Assembly: GCF_022747945.1 (NCBI RefSeq)
Contig: NZ_JALDST010000001.1
Coordinates: forward strand, 2,294,001-2,358,000
Source: Micromonospora sp. R77
Lineage (GTDB): Bacteria > Actinomycetota > Actinomycetes > Mycobacteriales > Micromonosporaceae
DNA length: 64,000 nucleotides
Direction: 5' to 3'
The notes beneath the pieces were generated by a model that had not been told where the DNA came from, did not search any database, and saw nothing but the letters and a program-made list of their open reading frames with translations. The stretch's first letter is position 1. Each line of letters opens with the position of its first letter. The position numbers and the translations under genes are program-made. Shown in pieces: positions 25,673 to 34,039 of the stretch.

Positions 25673-26134
25673 TCACCGCCCCCGCTGCCGGCGGGCGACG
25701 GCCGGCTGCCGCTCGTCCGAGTCGTCCTGGTCGAGGTCGTCCCGGGCCTCGGGCTGGTCCGCCAGTTCCTGCTCCTCGTCCGGCGCGGAGCGCTCGTCGG
25801 AGGCGTCGTCGGGCTGTGCGGCACCGGACTTCCGGCGCAGCGCGTCGGCGCTGCCCCGCAGCCGGCCGCTGAGGGCGTCGATGCCGCTGCCGGCGGCGGC
25901 GGTCGCGGCGGCCTTGCCGGCCGTGGCGAGGGGGGCGCCCAGCTTGCCGAGGTTGCCCAGCTGGGGGGTGCTGTTCAGCAGGTCCGTGCCGTACTTCAGC
26001 AGTCCGCCGGGGTTCTTGCTGGCCCGTCCGGCGGCCACCGCCGCGCCCAGGGTGAGGGCGGTACGCAACTTCTTCCGGCGGCCGAGGACGTAACCGAGGC
26101 CGACCGCCAACGCGATCCGAGCTCCGCTCTTCAT
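25673..26134 (-). CDS. Gas vesicle cluster protein, probably GvpY-type; first gene of operon
   Basis: A 153-residue protein opening MKSGARIALAVGLGYVLGRRKK, a short hydrophobic segment followed by a basic patch, then an Ala/Gly-rich region and an acidic tail (DDASDERSAPDEEQELADQ). It resembles small YtxH-like or GvpY-type proteins. AAGGAGAACTG gives a strong ribosome binding site before ATG 26134. As first gene of the minus-strand gvp operon it follows a 290-bp leader and promoter region. Confidence 0.75.
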   Translation of the reverse strand: MKSGARIALAVGLGYVLGRRKKLRTALTLGAAVAAGRASKNPGGLLKYGTDLLNSTPQLGNLGKLGAPLATAGKAAATAAAGSGIDALSGRLRGSADALRRKSGAAQPDDASDERSAPDEEQELADQPEARDDLDQDDSDERQPAVARRQRGR

Positions 26135-26263
26135 CAGTTCTCCTTCGCTCCCCGGCGTACGGGACTCCCGTCACCACGTCGAGCCGGCCGAGAAACAGCT
26201 ACCGGGGAATAGCGCAAAAATGGCCTGCGGACGGGCGTCCCGCTCAAGCGGACCCGGCCGTCA

Positions 26264-26288
26264 CTACCCGCAGCCATATCCACAAAAC
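26264..26288 (-). promoter_or_regulatory. Candidate stress-sigma (SigB/SigF-type) promoter of the gvp operon
   Basis: On the minus strand GTTT (26288-26285) and GGGTAG (26269-26264) are separated by 15 bases, close to the actinobacterial SigB/SigF pattern GTTT-N14-16-GGGTAY except for the last base. It would leave an untranslated leader of about 120 nt before the first gene. Prediction only. Confidence 0.35.
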
Positions 26289-26426
26289 ATTTCCGCGCCA
26301 TTACCGACAGACTCGTCACGGCACAAAGGGATGGCCCGCGACAGGGGTGACATACAAGCGCAAAGCGGTCAGCGGGATCGCGCCCAGCAGGGACTACGCG
26401 ATAGCCGCCAGGCGAGCGGAAAAACG

Positions 26427-26936
26427 TCAGACGGCCGGGAGAGCGGCGTCCAGGCAAATCTGCGCGAGCACCGAGCCGTCATCTTCGTGCAATTTCGCGC
26501 CACATTTACGGAGTACCGAAATGGCGCCCGCGTTGTCCGGGGTGGTCCGCGCCACGACGGTGTGCATACCGGCCGCGGCGGCCAGGTGGAGCAGTTCCCG
26601 CAGCGCCGCCGCGCCGAGTCCCTGACCCCGCGCCGACCGGCCCAGCCACATCCCCGTCTCGACGGTCCCCGGCTCGTCGCAGCGGGCCATCCGGACCATG
26701 CCGACCACCTCACCGCCGGCGAGGATGGCGTACATCTGGGTCCCGGTCGGGCCGGCGAGGCCGGCGAAGTGGGCGCGGTGGAACTCCCGGAACGCGTCGC
26801 GGCGGGCGGTGGACCAGCCGGCCGGCGCGTCGACCGGGGGCATGACGTCGTCCGGTTCCGCCTCGGCCGCCGCTACCGACAGCAACGGCTCCAGGTTCCC
26901 CTCGCTCACCGGCTCCAGCCGTACCGCACCCGTCAC
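26427..26936 (-). CDS. GNAT family N-acetyltransferase
   Basis: A 169-residue single GNAT domain. The acetyl-CoA loop is in GMWLGRSARGQGLGAAALRELLHLA and the C-terminal part reads NAGAISVLRKCGAKLHEDDG, the usual pattern of ribosomal-protein or small-molecule acetyltransferases. The frame extends to an ATG at 27044, but that extension has a non-coding composition; GTG at 26936 (VTGAVRLEPVSEGN) is preferred because the fold begins there. Substrate unknown. Confidence 0.8.
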   Translation of the reverse strand: MTGAVRLEPVSEGNLEPLLSVAAAEAEPDDVMPPVDAPAGWSTARRDAFREFHRAHFAGLAGPTGTQMYAILAGGEVVGMVRMARCDEPGTVETGMWLGRSARGQGLGAAALRELLHLAAAAGMHTVVARTTPDNAGAISVLRKCGAKLHEDDGSVLAQICLDAALPAV

Positions 26937-27080
26937 GTGCCGCAGTCTGCCGCGCCTGGCGGCCCCAGTCCACCCCATCCGGCCCGGACTGCCGGTCCGG
27001 CGGAAGGTACCGGCCGGTCGGACCGGCCCCGTAATCCGCGTCACGCTCCGCTGTCGACGGCGGAGGCCGGTACGGCGACG

Positions 27081-27974
27081 TCAGGCCGGACCGAACTCGC
27101 AGAGCACCACCGAGGCGTCGTCGGCGCGCTTGAACCGGCGCAGCCGGTCCGGGTGGTCGCGTTCGGCGGACCGGACCCGGTCGATCAGCCCGGCCGGCCC
27201 CTCGGCGACTGTGACGTCGAGCAGGCCGGCCCAGTCGAAGAGCCCGAACTGCTCCACCGCGCAGGAGGCCCCGTCGCTGAGCAGCGCCGCCCGGCGCAAC
27301 GCACCCGGCCCGTGCAGCGGCAGCGTCCCGGTCAGCGCGTGGTACGCCGCGTCCGGGTCGGTGGCCGCCGCCCAGTAGCCGTGCGTCCGGTTCATCCGTT
27401 CCCGCTGCGCGGTCACCGCCCGGCGGAACCGGGCCGCAGGGTCGTCCCCGGGCAGCTCGGCGGCGAGCCGCCGCAGGTCCGCCATCGCCGTGTCCAGCCG
27501 GTCGTCGGAGACCACGCTCACCTCGCCGCCCGCGTCCAGCACCAGCGGACTGTCGCAGAGCACCAGGTAGTCCACCTGTTCCCCGCCCTCGCGCAGCAGG
27601 CAGACGGTGGCCGACGGGGTGCCCGGATGGTCCAGGTCGCAGGCGTCGCCGTGGTCGGCGCGGACCGCCAGGATCGCCGCGGCGAGGCTGCTCATCAGCG
27701 TCGCGGCCGGTCGGGCGGCGACCGCCAGGCCGATCCGGGCGGCGAGGTGCCGCACCAACCAGGCCGGTCCGTGTACGCAGCCGGTGTCGAAGCCGTCCGG
27801 CACGGTCGCCCCGTCGAGCACCCCGACCAGCGGGCCGAACCGGAACACCAGGTCCTCGTTCTCCGGCCGGCCGGGGGCCGGGGCGGAGGCGGAGCGTACC
27901 CGCATCATCGGTGCCGCCCCGACGGGTCGCGCCGGTCGGCTCCCGGTCAGGTACCGGCGGTCCGGTGCCCCCAT
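27081..27974 (-). CDS. PP2C-like protein phosphatase domain protein
   Basis: A 297-residue protein resembling PPM phosphatases: GRPENEDLVFRFGPLVGVLDGAT near the start, LVLCDSPLVLDAGGEV in the middle, ALLSDGASCAVEQFG, and C-terminal RFKRADDASVVLCEF (the DDAS metal motif). Some canonical aspartates seem shifted, so activity is unproven. GGAGGGAG seven bases before ATG 27974 supports the start. No kinase or anti-sigma partner is adjacent. Confidence 0.72.
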   Translation of the reverse strand: MGAPDRRYLTGSRPARPVGAAPMMRVRSASAPAPGRPENEDLVFRFGPLVGVLDGATVPDGFDTGCVHGPAWLVRHLAARIGLAVAARPAATLMSSLAAAILAVRADHGDACDLDHPGTPSATVCLLREGGEQVDYLVLCDSPLVLDAGGEVSVVSDDRLDTAMADLRRLAAELPGDDPAARFRRAVTAQRERMNRTHGYWAAATDPDAAYHALTGTLPLHGPGALRRAALLSDGASCAVEQFGLFDWAGLLDVTVAEGPAGLIDRVRSAERDHPDRLRRFKRADDASVVLCEFGPA

Positions 27975-28183
27975 CCGTCCACTCCCTCCGTCGCCGCCCG
28001 CCTACCCGGCCCGGCCGGCGACATGCGGACGCGGACCGCCGGCGGCCTCCGTCAACCCAGCGGCATCACCCGACGACTCACGGTAGCGTCAGTTCTGGTT
28101 GGCCGTCCGGGCCGCCACCCCACCGGAGCCGGCACGGCGGCCGGTCACGCCCGGAGGCCGTCGACGCGACAGGGGGAATCGTC

Positions 28184-28396
28184 ATGTTGGAACGGTTGCA
28201 CGAGTCGGGGCTCAAGGCGGAGCACGCCTACCTCGCCGGGTTCGTGAGCATCGGGCTCTCCTTCACCAGCTGGTTCCTCTCCAAGCACCTGGAGCGGGCC
28301 GGTGTCGCCCGGGCGGACCGCTGGGGCATCTTCATCGGGGAGTGGGCGCCGACCTTCTTCGCCATCGGCAACGGGCTGCGCACCTACGAGAAGTGA
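28184..28396 (+). CDS. Small conserved-type membrane protein (70 aa)
   Basis: A 70-residue protein starting MLERLHESGLKAEHAYLAG with two hydrophobic segments (about residues 20-35 and 48-62) separated by a charged turn HLERAGVARADR. It is preceded by AGGGGGA at good spacing for ATG 28184. Codon use is normal for the window. Function unknown. It is convergent with the DUF3263 gene, with only six bases between stops. Confidence 0.7.
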   Translation: MLERLHESGLKAEHAYLAGFVSIGLSFTSWFLSKHLERAGVARADRWGIFIGEWAPTFFAIGNGLRTYEK

Positions 28397-28402
28397 GGCC
28401 GG

Positions 28403-28927
28403 TCAGCGCCGCCGGTTGCGGGCCCGGGAGGAACGCAGCCGGCGCAGCCGCCCGATCAGCACCGGCTCGGCGGCCAGCGCGGCCGGCTGGTCCAGCAATC
28501 CGTTGAGCAGCTGGTAGTAGCGGGTCGCGGAGAGGCCGAAGGTGTCCCGGATCGCCTGTTCCTTGGCGCCGGCGTGTTTCCACCACTGCTGTTCGAAGGC
28601 GAGGATCCGCCGTTCCCGCTCGGTGAGCCGATCCGCCGGCCCGTCCGGCGCGGCGCCGGCCCCGTCCGGCCGGGCATCCGACCCGTCGGGCGCGGCGTCG
28701 GTGTCGTCCGGCGCGGCGTCCGCGCCGGTCAGATCGTCGGGGTACGTCGACCCGTCGGCCGGATCGGCCTCGACGGTCCGGACCGGATCGGCCTCCACCA
28801 CCGGGGTCGGGCCGGCCTCCGGGGCGGACCGTGGTGGGGGGACCACCGTCGTGCCCTCGCGGCGCCCGACGTCGACCCGGCCGGACGGCTCGGGCCGGTC
28901 GGCGGCCGTGGCGGCGTCGGCGGGCAT
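28403..28927 (-). CDS. DUF3263 domain protein
   Basis: A 174-residue protein. The first 95 residues are low complexity (Asp/Pro/Ala repeats such as PDGSDARPDG). The conserved DUF3263 domain follows: LTERERRILAFEQQWWKHAGAKEQAIRDTFGLSATRYYQLLNGLLD, a helix-turn-helix-like region, then a basic tail. The role is unknown; the domain is typical of actinobacteria and a DNA-binding function is plausible. GAGGAG before ATG 28927 (MPADAATAAD) sets the start. Confidence 0.82.
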   Translation of the reverse strand: MPADAATAADRPEPSGRVDVGRREGTTVVPPPRSAPEAGPTPVVEADPVRTVEADPADGSTYPDDLTGADAAPDDTDAAPDGSDARPDGAGAAPDGPADRLTERERRILAFEQQWWKHAGAKEQAIRDTFGLSATRYYQLLNGLLDQPAALAAEPVLIGRLRRLRSSRARNRRR

Positions 28928-29059
28928 GGCGCTCCTCGGGAGGCGGGGCCGGGCACGACGGCACCGACCGGGGGGACCCCAGCCTAACCAGGGCCCGCCC
29001 CGGTCGCACCGGACGCGACGTCCGCGTCGGTCACGGTCGGCGACCGCGGCGACCACGCG

Positions 29060-30073
29060 TCAGGAGATGTCCCGACGCCGCATCATCCAGAACGCCGCGA
29101 CCAGCACCACGGCGGTGCCCACCCCGAACACCAGTGCCGAGTCCTGCCAGGTCACCAGCATCTCCTTGGGGGTGCACTGCCCCTGCACGAAGTCGCAGGA
29201 CCGGTAGTCGATCAGCTTCCACTGCTTCTCGAACCAGGCCAGCGCATAGGTGGACAGCACGTAGCGGTCCCCGAAGCGCACGCCCGCCATCGACACGGCG
29301 ATCCGGATGCCGATCTCGCTGATCACGCCGAGGCCGACCGCGACGCCGAGCGCCATCGCGGTGTGCCGGCCCAGGGAGGCGAGGGCGAAGGAGACGGCGG
29401 CGACCGCCAGCACCAGGGCCAGGGCCCGGACGCCGCTGATCGCGGTGGACTGCCAGACCTCGGAGGTGACCTTCGCGGTGCTGCCCCGATAGGTGCCGAT
29501 CAGCCAGAAGGCCGCCGTCCACAGCGCGCCGAGCAGCACGGTCAGCCCGGACACGGCGGTGAGCACGGCGGCCAACTTGGTGCCGAGCACGGCGAGCCGT
29601 TTCGGCCGCCAGAGCAGCAGGTTCATCATCCCGCCGGTGCTCCACTCGGCCCCCACGAAGGAGGCGCCGACCAGGAACGCGAAGAGCGCCACGGCACCGG
29701 CGAAGACGGCGATGAAGTTGGCGAACTCGCTGCGGAAGTCGAACTGGTAGGGCAGGTTCCACTTCGGGTCGAACATGTCCGGTTGCGGCTGCCACTGCCG
29801 GCCGCAGTCGGGGCCGTACCGCTCCTCGGTCTGCTCGCCCCGCTTGGCCGCGGCGTCGCACTCGACGATCGACCGTTCCCACTCCTTGACCGCCTGGCGG
29901 TAGTCGGCGTCGGCCTTCGCCTGAGCCTGCGCGACGACCGCCGGGGAGAGCTTGTGGCTGGAGAAGGTGAAGGCGGTGGCGATGCCGGCCAGCCCGAGGA
30001 CGAGCAGCACCAGCAACAGCCGGGTGAGCCGGCGCTTGGCCAGCCGGCGCAGTTCGGTGACGTACAGGCTCAT
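29060..30073 (-). CDS. ABC transporter permease (ABC-2 type)
   Basis: A 337-residue membrane protein: MSLYVTELRRLAKRRLTRLLLVLLV, a large extracytoplasmic loop (about residues 35-105) with two Cys (VECDAA, GPDCGRQ), then about five further hydrophobic segments and C-terminal MMRRRDIS. Its ATG overlaps the ATPase stop (ATGA, 30070-30073), so both form one transporter; ATG 30082 is less likely. Exported substrate unknown. Confidence 0.87.
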   Translation of the reverse strand: MSLYVTELRRLAKRRLTRLLLVLLVLGLAGIATAFTFSSHKLSPAVVAQAQAKADADYRQAVKEWERSIVECDAAAKRGEQTEERYGPDCGRQWQPQPDMFDPKWNLPYQFDFRSEFANFIAVFAGAVALFAFLVGASFVGAEWSTGGMMNLLLWRPKRLAVLGTKLAAVLTAVSGLTVLLGALWTAAFWLIGTYRGSTAKVTSEVWQSTAISGVRALALVLAVAAVSFALASLGRHTAMALGVAVGLGVISEIGIRIAVSMAGVRFGDRYVLSTYALAWFEKQWKLIDYRSCDFVQGQCTPKEMLVTWQDSALVFGVGTAVVLVAAFWMMRRRDIS

Positions 30074-31077
30074 GCGCCCCAACCTCCCCGGCTGCCGGCC
30101 TGGCCCGGCTCACCGACCTTCGTGGACTGGTCGACCTGCCGGTGCTGGCCGGGTACCGGCGCGGTGGCGGTCAGTTCGAGGAAGACGCTCTCCAGGTCGA
30201 CCGCGATCGGGGCCAGCTCGCTGACATAGAGCCCCTGCTCGGCGAGGAGCCGACTGACGGCGGCCGGCTTCTCGACCCCGGCGAGCATCAGGTGGTCGGG
30301 CGCGGCGGTGACCCGCAGCCCGGCCCGGGTGAGCGTGTCGGCGGCCTGCGGCAGGTCGGTGACCGCCTCCAGGCGTACCCGGACGCTCTGCTGCGAGTGC
30401 TCCGCGAGCACCTGGTCGACGGGGCCGAAGGCGACCCGGCGACCCAGCGAGATGATGGTGACCGAGTCGCAGATGAGCTGGATCTCGCCGAGGATGTGGC
30501 TGGAGAGCACCACCGTCATCCCGGCTTCGGCCAGGTCCCGCATCAGCGACCGCATCTCCCGGATGCCGCCCGGGTCGAGGCCGTTGGCCGGCTCGTCGAG
30601 GATGAGCAGCTTCGGGTCCTTGAGCAGGGCCGAGGCGACGGCGAGCCGCTGTTTCATGCCGAGCGAGTAGGTCTTCACCCGCTCGCCGGCGCGGTCCCGC
30701 AGACCGACCAGTTCCAGCACCTCGTCGACCCGCTGCCGGGGCAGCCGGCCGGCACCGGCGAGCAGGCCCAGGGTGTCGCGGGCGGAGAAGTGCGGGAAGA
30801 ACTGCGGACTCTCCACGATGGCCCCGACCTGGCTGGCGACCGTGGGCAGCGCCCGGGGCACCTCCTGGCCGAGGATGGCCATCCGGCCACCGTTGGGCCG
30901 GATCAGGCCGAGCAGCGTACGCAGGGTGGTGGTCTTGCCCGAGCCGTTCGGACCGAGGAAGCCGTGCACCTGCCCCGCCTCGACCCGCATGTCGAAGCCG
31001 TCGAGCGCGTGTCGCGTGCCGCGCCGACGGCTCCGGTACGTCTTGCGGAGACCTTCTATCTCCAGGACAGCCGACAA
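30070..31077 (-). CDS. ABC transporter ATP-binding protein (TTG start)
   Basis: A 335-residue ATPase with Walker A GPNGSGKTT, signature YSLGMKQRLAVASA, Walker B LLILDEPANGLDP and the switch histidine in VVLSSHIL, plus a C-terminal region typical of drug or peptide exporters. The start chosen is TTG 31077, because GGGGGAGG lies five bases upstream. An in-frame ATG at 31119 lies within the predicted -10 box and has no ribosome binding site. Two operator-like repeats overlap the promoter. Forms an operon with the permease. Confidence 0.85.
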   Translation of the reverse strand: MSAVLEIEGLRKTYRSRRRGTRHALDGFDMRVEAGQVHGFLGPNGSGKTTTLRTLLGLIRPNGGRMAILGQEVPRALPTVASQVGAIVESPQFFPHFSARDTLGLLAGAGRLPRQRVDEVLELVGLRDRAGERVKTYSLGMKQRLAVASALLKDPKLLILDEPANGLDPGGIREMRSLMRDLAEAGMTVVLSSHILGEIQLICDSVTIISLGRRVAFGPVDQVLAEHSQQSVRVRLEAVTDLPQAADTLTRAGLRVTAAPDHLMLAGVEKPAAVSRLLAEQGLYVSELAPIAVDLESVFLELTATAPVPGQHRQVDQSTKVGEPGQAGSRGGWGA

Positions 31078-31114
31078 GCTGACCTCCCCCGATGAGTTCC
31101 GGTGACAGCACGAC

Positions 31115-31155
31115 ACCATACGCGGTATGCAGGCGCTGACAATACCCGGTATGCA
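31115..31155 (-). promoter_or_regulatory. Promoter with two ATACNCGGTATGCA operators upstream of the ABC operon
   Basis: Minus strand -35 TTGTCA (31142-31137) and -10 TATGGT (31120-31115) are 16 bp apart. Two near-identical 14-bp boxes at 31118-31131 and 31142-31155, each an imperfect palindrome (ATACCCGGTAT type), overlap these elements with a 24-bp period. This is what a repressor of the GntR/YtrA type would use, but no such regulator gene is in the window. Confidence 0.55.
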
Positions 31156-31177
31156 TCGGGGTTTTCCCGGATTCGCC

Positions 31178-31978
31178 TCAGGCGCAGATGACGTGTACTC
31201 CCGCGTCGCGGAACGCCTGCACCACCGCCGGGGCCGCGCCGGAGTCGGTGACCAGGGTCTCCACCCGGTCCACCGGGCAGATCCGGGCGAAGGCGTGACC
31301 GCCCAGCTTGGACGAGTCGGCGATGACCACCACCCGCTTGGCCCGCGCCACCATCAGGCTGTTCATCGCGGCCTCCCCCTCATGGTGCGCGGCCGCACCG
31401 AGGTGCGGATCGATCGCGTCCACGCCGAGCAGGGCGACGTCCAGGGTGACCTCGCGCAGCAGCGCCCCACCCAGCGGGCCGACCAGCTCGAACGACTTGG
31501 GCCGGACCACCCCGCCGGCCACCACCACCTTCATCCGGGACCGGACCAGCAGCTCGTTGGCGATGTTCAGCGCGTTGGTGACCACGGTGAGCTGGGCGCC
31601 CTCGGCACTGGTGTTCAGGTCCGGCCGGACGGCCAGCGCCCGGGCCACCTCGGTGCTGGTGGTGCCGCCGTTGAGGCCGACCACGGTGCCCGGGGTGACC
31701 AGCGCGGCGGCTGCCGCGCCGATCCGCTGCTTCTCGGCCGAGTGCTTGGCGGTCTTGTAGCGCAGCGGCAGGTCGTAGGAGACGCCGTTGGCCACCGCGC
31801 CACCCCGGGTACGGGTGATCATCTGCTGCTGCGCGAGCTGGTCGAAGTCACGCCGGATGGTGGCCTGGGAGACGTCGAGCCGCGCCGCCGCCTCCTCCAC
31901 GCTCACCCGCCCGCTGTCGGTCAGCATTTCCAGCAGGGCGTTCCATCGGGCGTACCGGTCCACCGCGGGGGCCTCCAC
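31178..31978 (-). CDS. DeoR/GlpR-family transcriptional regulator of the amino-sugar operon
   Basis: A 266-residue regulator. The N-terminal helix-turn-helix reads RVSVEEAAARLDVSQATIRRDFDQLAQQQMITRTRGGA, and the C-terminal DeoR sensor domain includes VVGLNGGTTSTEVARAL, LTVVTNALNIANELL and VVVIADSSKLGGHAF. DeoR proteins sense phosphorylated sugars. It is divergent from the SIS-ROK-NagA operon, so an amino-sugar phosphate is the probable ligand. Confidence 0.9.
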   Translation of the reverse strand: MEAPAVDRYARWNALLEMLTDSGRVSVEEAAARLDVSQATIRRDFDQLAQQQMITRTRGGAVANGVSYDLPLRYKTAKHSAEKQRIGAAAAALVTPGTVVGLNGGTTSTEVARALAVRPDLNTSAEGAQLTVVTNALNIANELLVRSRMKVVVAGGVVRPKSFELVGPLGGALLREVTLDVALLGVDAIDPHLGAAAHHEGEAAMNSLMVARAKRVVVIADSSKLGGHAFARICPVDRVETLVTDSGAAPAVVQAFRDAGVHVICA

Positions 31979-32017
31979 TGACTCTGCACGATCGGTGATT
32001 GATTGCGTGCACAGTAG

Positions 32018-32110
32018 TGCGCGAAACTACCGGTACGCAAAACCCTGGGTTGCGCGATGTGGGAGTTGGTTGCCACGGCCACCCGGCTTCGCGCAGAATA
32101 ACGCGCGAAA
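32018..32110. promoter_or_regulatory. Repeated GCGCGAAA-type sites between deoR and the amino-sugar operon
   Basis: The motif TGCGCGAAA occurs at 32018-32026 and CGCGCGAAA at 32102-32110; the latter pairs with TTCGCGC at 32088-32094 as an inverted repeat with an 8-bp spacer, and a degenerate TTGCGCGAT lies at 32050-32058. Spaced repeats are typical of DeoR-family operators. Confidence 0.5.
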
Positions 32111-32161
32111 GACGGCCATAACGAGCCGTATTGCGCAGGGTCTCTCCGGCAAGGAGTTGTC

Positions 32162-33091
32162 ATGGCGTACGTGCACGCGGAGATCGCGAGCCAGCCCGAC
32201 TGCTGGCGGGAGGCGGCGCAGCTCGCCCCGACCGTCGCCGACCGCCTGCCGCGCCCGGGCGAGCGGGTCGCCGTCGTCGGTTGCGGCACGTCGTGGTTCA
32301 TGGCCTCGGCGTACGCCGGGCTGCGCGAGCACGCCGGCCAGGGCGAGACCGACGCCTTCCAGGCCTCCGAGTTCCCCACCGGGCGGCGCTACGACCGGCT
32401 CATCGCGATCACCCGCTCCGGCACCACCACCGAGGTGCTGGAGCTGCTCGGCGCGCTGCGCGGCCGGGTGCCGACCACGGTCCTCGTCGGCGACCCCGAC
32501 TCCCCCGCCGTCGAGCTGGCCGACGCGGCGGTCACCATGCCCTTCGCCGACGAGCGGTCGGTGGTGCAGACCCGCTTCGCCACCACCGCGCTGGCGCTGC
32601 TCCGCGCCCACCTCGGTGACGACATCGGCCGGCTCGCCGCCGACGCCGAGGTGGCCGTCCGGGCCCCGCTGCCGATCGACCCGGCCCGGATCGAGCAGGT
32701 CACCTTCCTCGGTCGCGGCTGGACCGTCGGGCTCGCCCAGGAGGCCGCGCTGAAGTGCCGCGAGGCGGCCACCTTCTGGGCCGAGGCGTACCCGGCCATG
32801 GACTACCGGCACGGTCCCATCTCGGTGGGCGCGCCGGGCCGGCTGGTCTGGGCGTTCGGCGGGATCCCGGACGGGCTGCCCGAGGACGTCGCGGCCACCG
32901 GCGCCACCTTCGTGCACAGCCGCACCCACGGCTGCCGCACCGTGCTGACCAGTTGGGCGGCGGGACGTACCCCGGTCGACCCGATGGCCGACCTGATCCT
33001 GGCCCAGCGCTTCGCCGTCGCGCTGGCCACCAGCCGGGGCCTCGACCCGGACGCGCCCCGCCACCTGACCCGCTCCGTGGTCCTCGCGTGA
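32162..33091 (+). CDS. SIS-domain protein (GlmS isomerase-like / AgaS-type)
   Basis: A 309-residue protein with two sugar isomerase (SIS) domains: VAVVGCGTSWFMASAYAG and AITRSGTTTEVLEL in the first, FLGRGWTVGLAQEAALKCREAATFWAEAYPAMDYRHGPIS in the second. It resembles the isomerase half of GlmS without the glutaminase domain, so it may be an amino-sugar-6-phosphate deaminase/isomerase. First gene of an operon with a ROK kinase and NagA, which supports amino-sugar catabolism. Confidence 0.88.
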   Translation: MAYVHAEIASQPDCWREAAQLAPTVADRLPRPGERVAVVGCGTSWFMASAYAGLREHAGQGETDAFQASEFPTGRRYDRLIAITRSGTTTEVLELLGALRGRVPTTVLVGDPDSPAVELADAAVTMPFADERSVVQTRFATTALALLRAHLGDDIGRLAADAEVAVRAPLPIDPARIEQVTFLGRGWTVGLAQEAALKCREAATFWAEAYPAMDYRHGPISVGAPGRLVWAFGGIPDGLPEDVAATGATFVHSRTHGCRTVLTSWAAGRTPVDPMADLILAQRFAVALATSRGLDPDAPRHLTRSVVLA

Positions 33092-34005
33092 CCGATCGGA
33101 GCGTCGTCGTCGCACTGGACGTGGGCGGCACCGGGATGAAGTGCGCCCTGGTCCGCCCGGACGGCAGCACCGTGCACACCGAGCGCCACCCCACCGACGC
33201 CGGGCGCGGACCGGACGCGGTGGTCGACACGATCCTCGAGGTGGCCGAGGGGCTGGCCGGCAAGGCCCGCGCCGCCGACCTGACCCCGGTGGCCTGCGGC
33301 ATCGCCGTGCCGGGCGTGGTCGACGAGGCCCGCGGGGTGGCGGTCTGGTCGGCGAACGTGGGCTTCCGGGACGTACCGCTGCGGGAGCTGGCGGCGGCGC
33401 GGCTCGGCCTGCCGACGGCGCTCGGTCACGACGTGCGCGTCGGCGGCCTGGCCGAGGCCCGGCTCGGCGCCGGACGCGGCACCGGCCACGTGCTCTTCGT
33501 CGCGATCGGCACCGGCATCGCCGCCGCCCACGTGGTCGACGGGTCGGCCGCCACCGGGGCGCACGGCGCCGCCGGCGAGATCGGCCACATCCTGGTACGC
33601 CCCGACGGCCCGCGCTGCGGCTGCGGTCGCCCCGGCTGCCTGGAGGCGGTGGCGTCGGCCGCCGCGGTGGCCCGCCGCTACGCCGAGCTGACCGGCGACC
33701 CGGTGACGGCGGCCGAGGTGGCGGACCGGGCCGCAGCCGGCGAGCCCGCGGCGGCCCGGGTCTGGCAGGAGACCGTGGCGGCACTCGCCGACGGACTCGC
33801 CACCGGGCAGGCCCTCTTCGACGTGGAGACCGTGGTCATCGGCGGTGGACTCGCCCAGGCCGGTCCCCGCCTGCTGGACCCGCTGCGCGTCGCGCTGCAC
33901 GAGCGGATGACCTTCCACCGGGAACCGCGCCTGGTCGGTGCGGCCCTCGGCGACGAGGCCGGCTGCCTCGGTGCGGCGCTGCTGGCCCTCGACGCCCTAC
34001 CCTGA
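33088..34005 (+). CDS. ROK-family sugar kinase, probable amino-sugar kinase
   Basis: A 305-residue kinase. The ATP loop is DVGGTGMKCALV, and the ROK zinc site is GEIGH with CGCGRPGCLE (about residues 165-190). The GTG start overlaps the SIS stop (GTGA, 33088-33091). In this operon the likely substrate is N-acetylglucosamine or a related amino sugar; plain glucokinase activity cannot be excluded. Confidence 0.88.
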   Translation: MTDRSVVVALDVGGTGMKCALVRPDGSTVHTERHPTDAGRGPDAVVDTILEVAEGLAGKARAADLTPVACGIAVPGVVDEARGVAVWSANVGFRDVPLRELAAARLGLPTALGHDVRVGGLAEARLGAGRGTGHVLFVAIGTGIAAAHVVDGSAATGAHGAAGEIGHILVRPDGPRCGCGRPGCLEAVASAAAVARRYAELTGDPVTAAEVADRAAAGEPAAARVWQETVAALADGLATGQALFDVETVVIGGGLAQAGPRLLDPLRVALHERMTFHREPRLVGAALGDEAGCLGAALLALDALP

Positions 34006-34039
34006 GCTGCCCCCACCCCCGACCACGAGGAGAGAGCTG

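Noticed and set aside
31979..32161. DasR site upstream of the amino-sugar operon
   Set aside because: No match to the TGGTCTAGACCA-type consensus; the GCGCGAAA repeats fit the adjacent DeoR-family regulator better.
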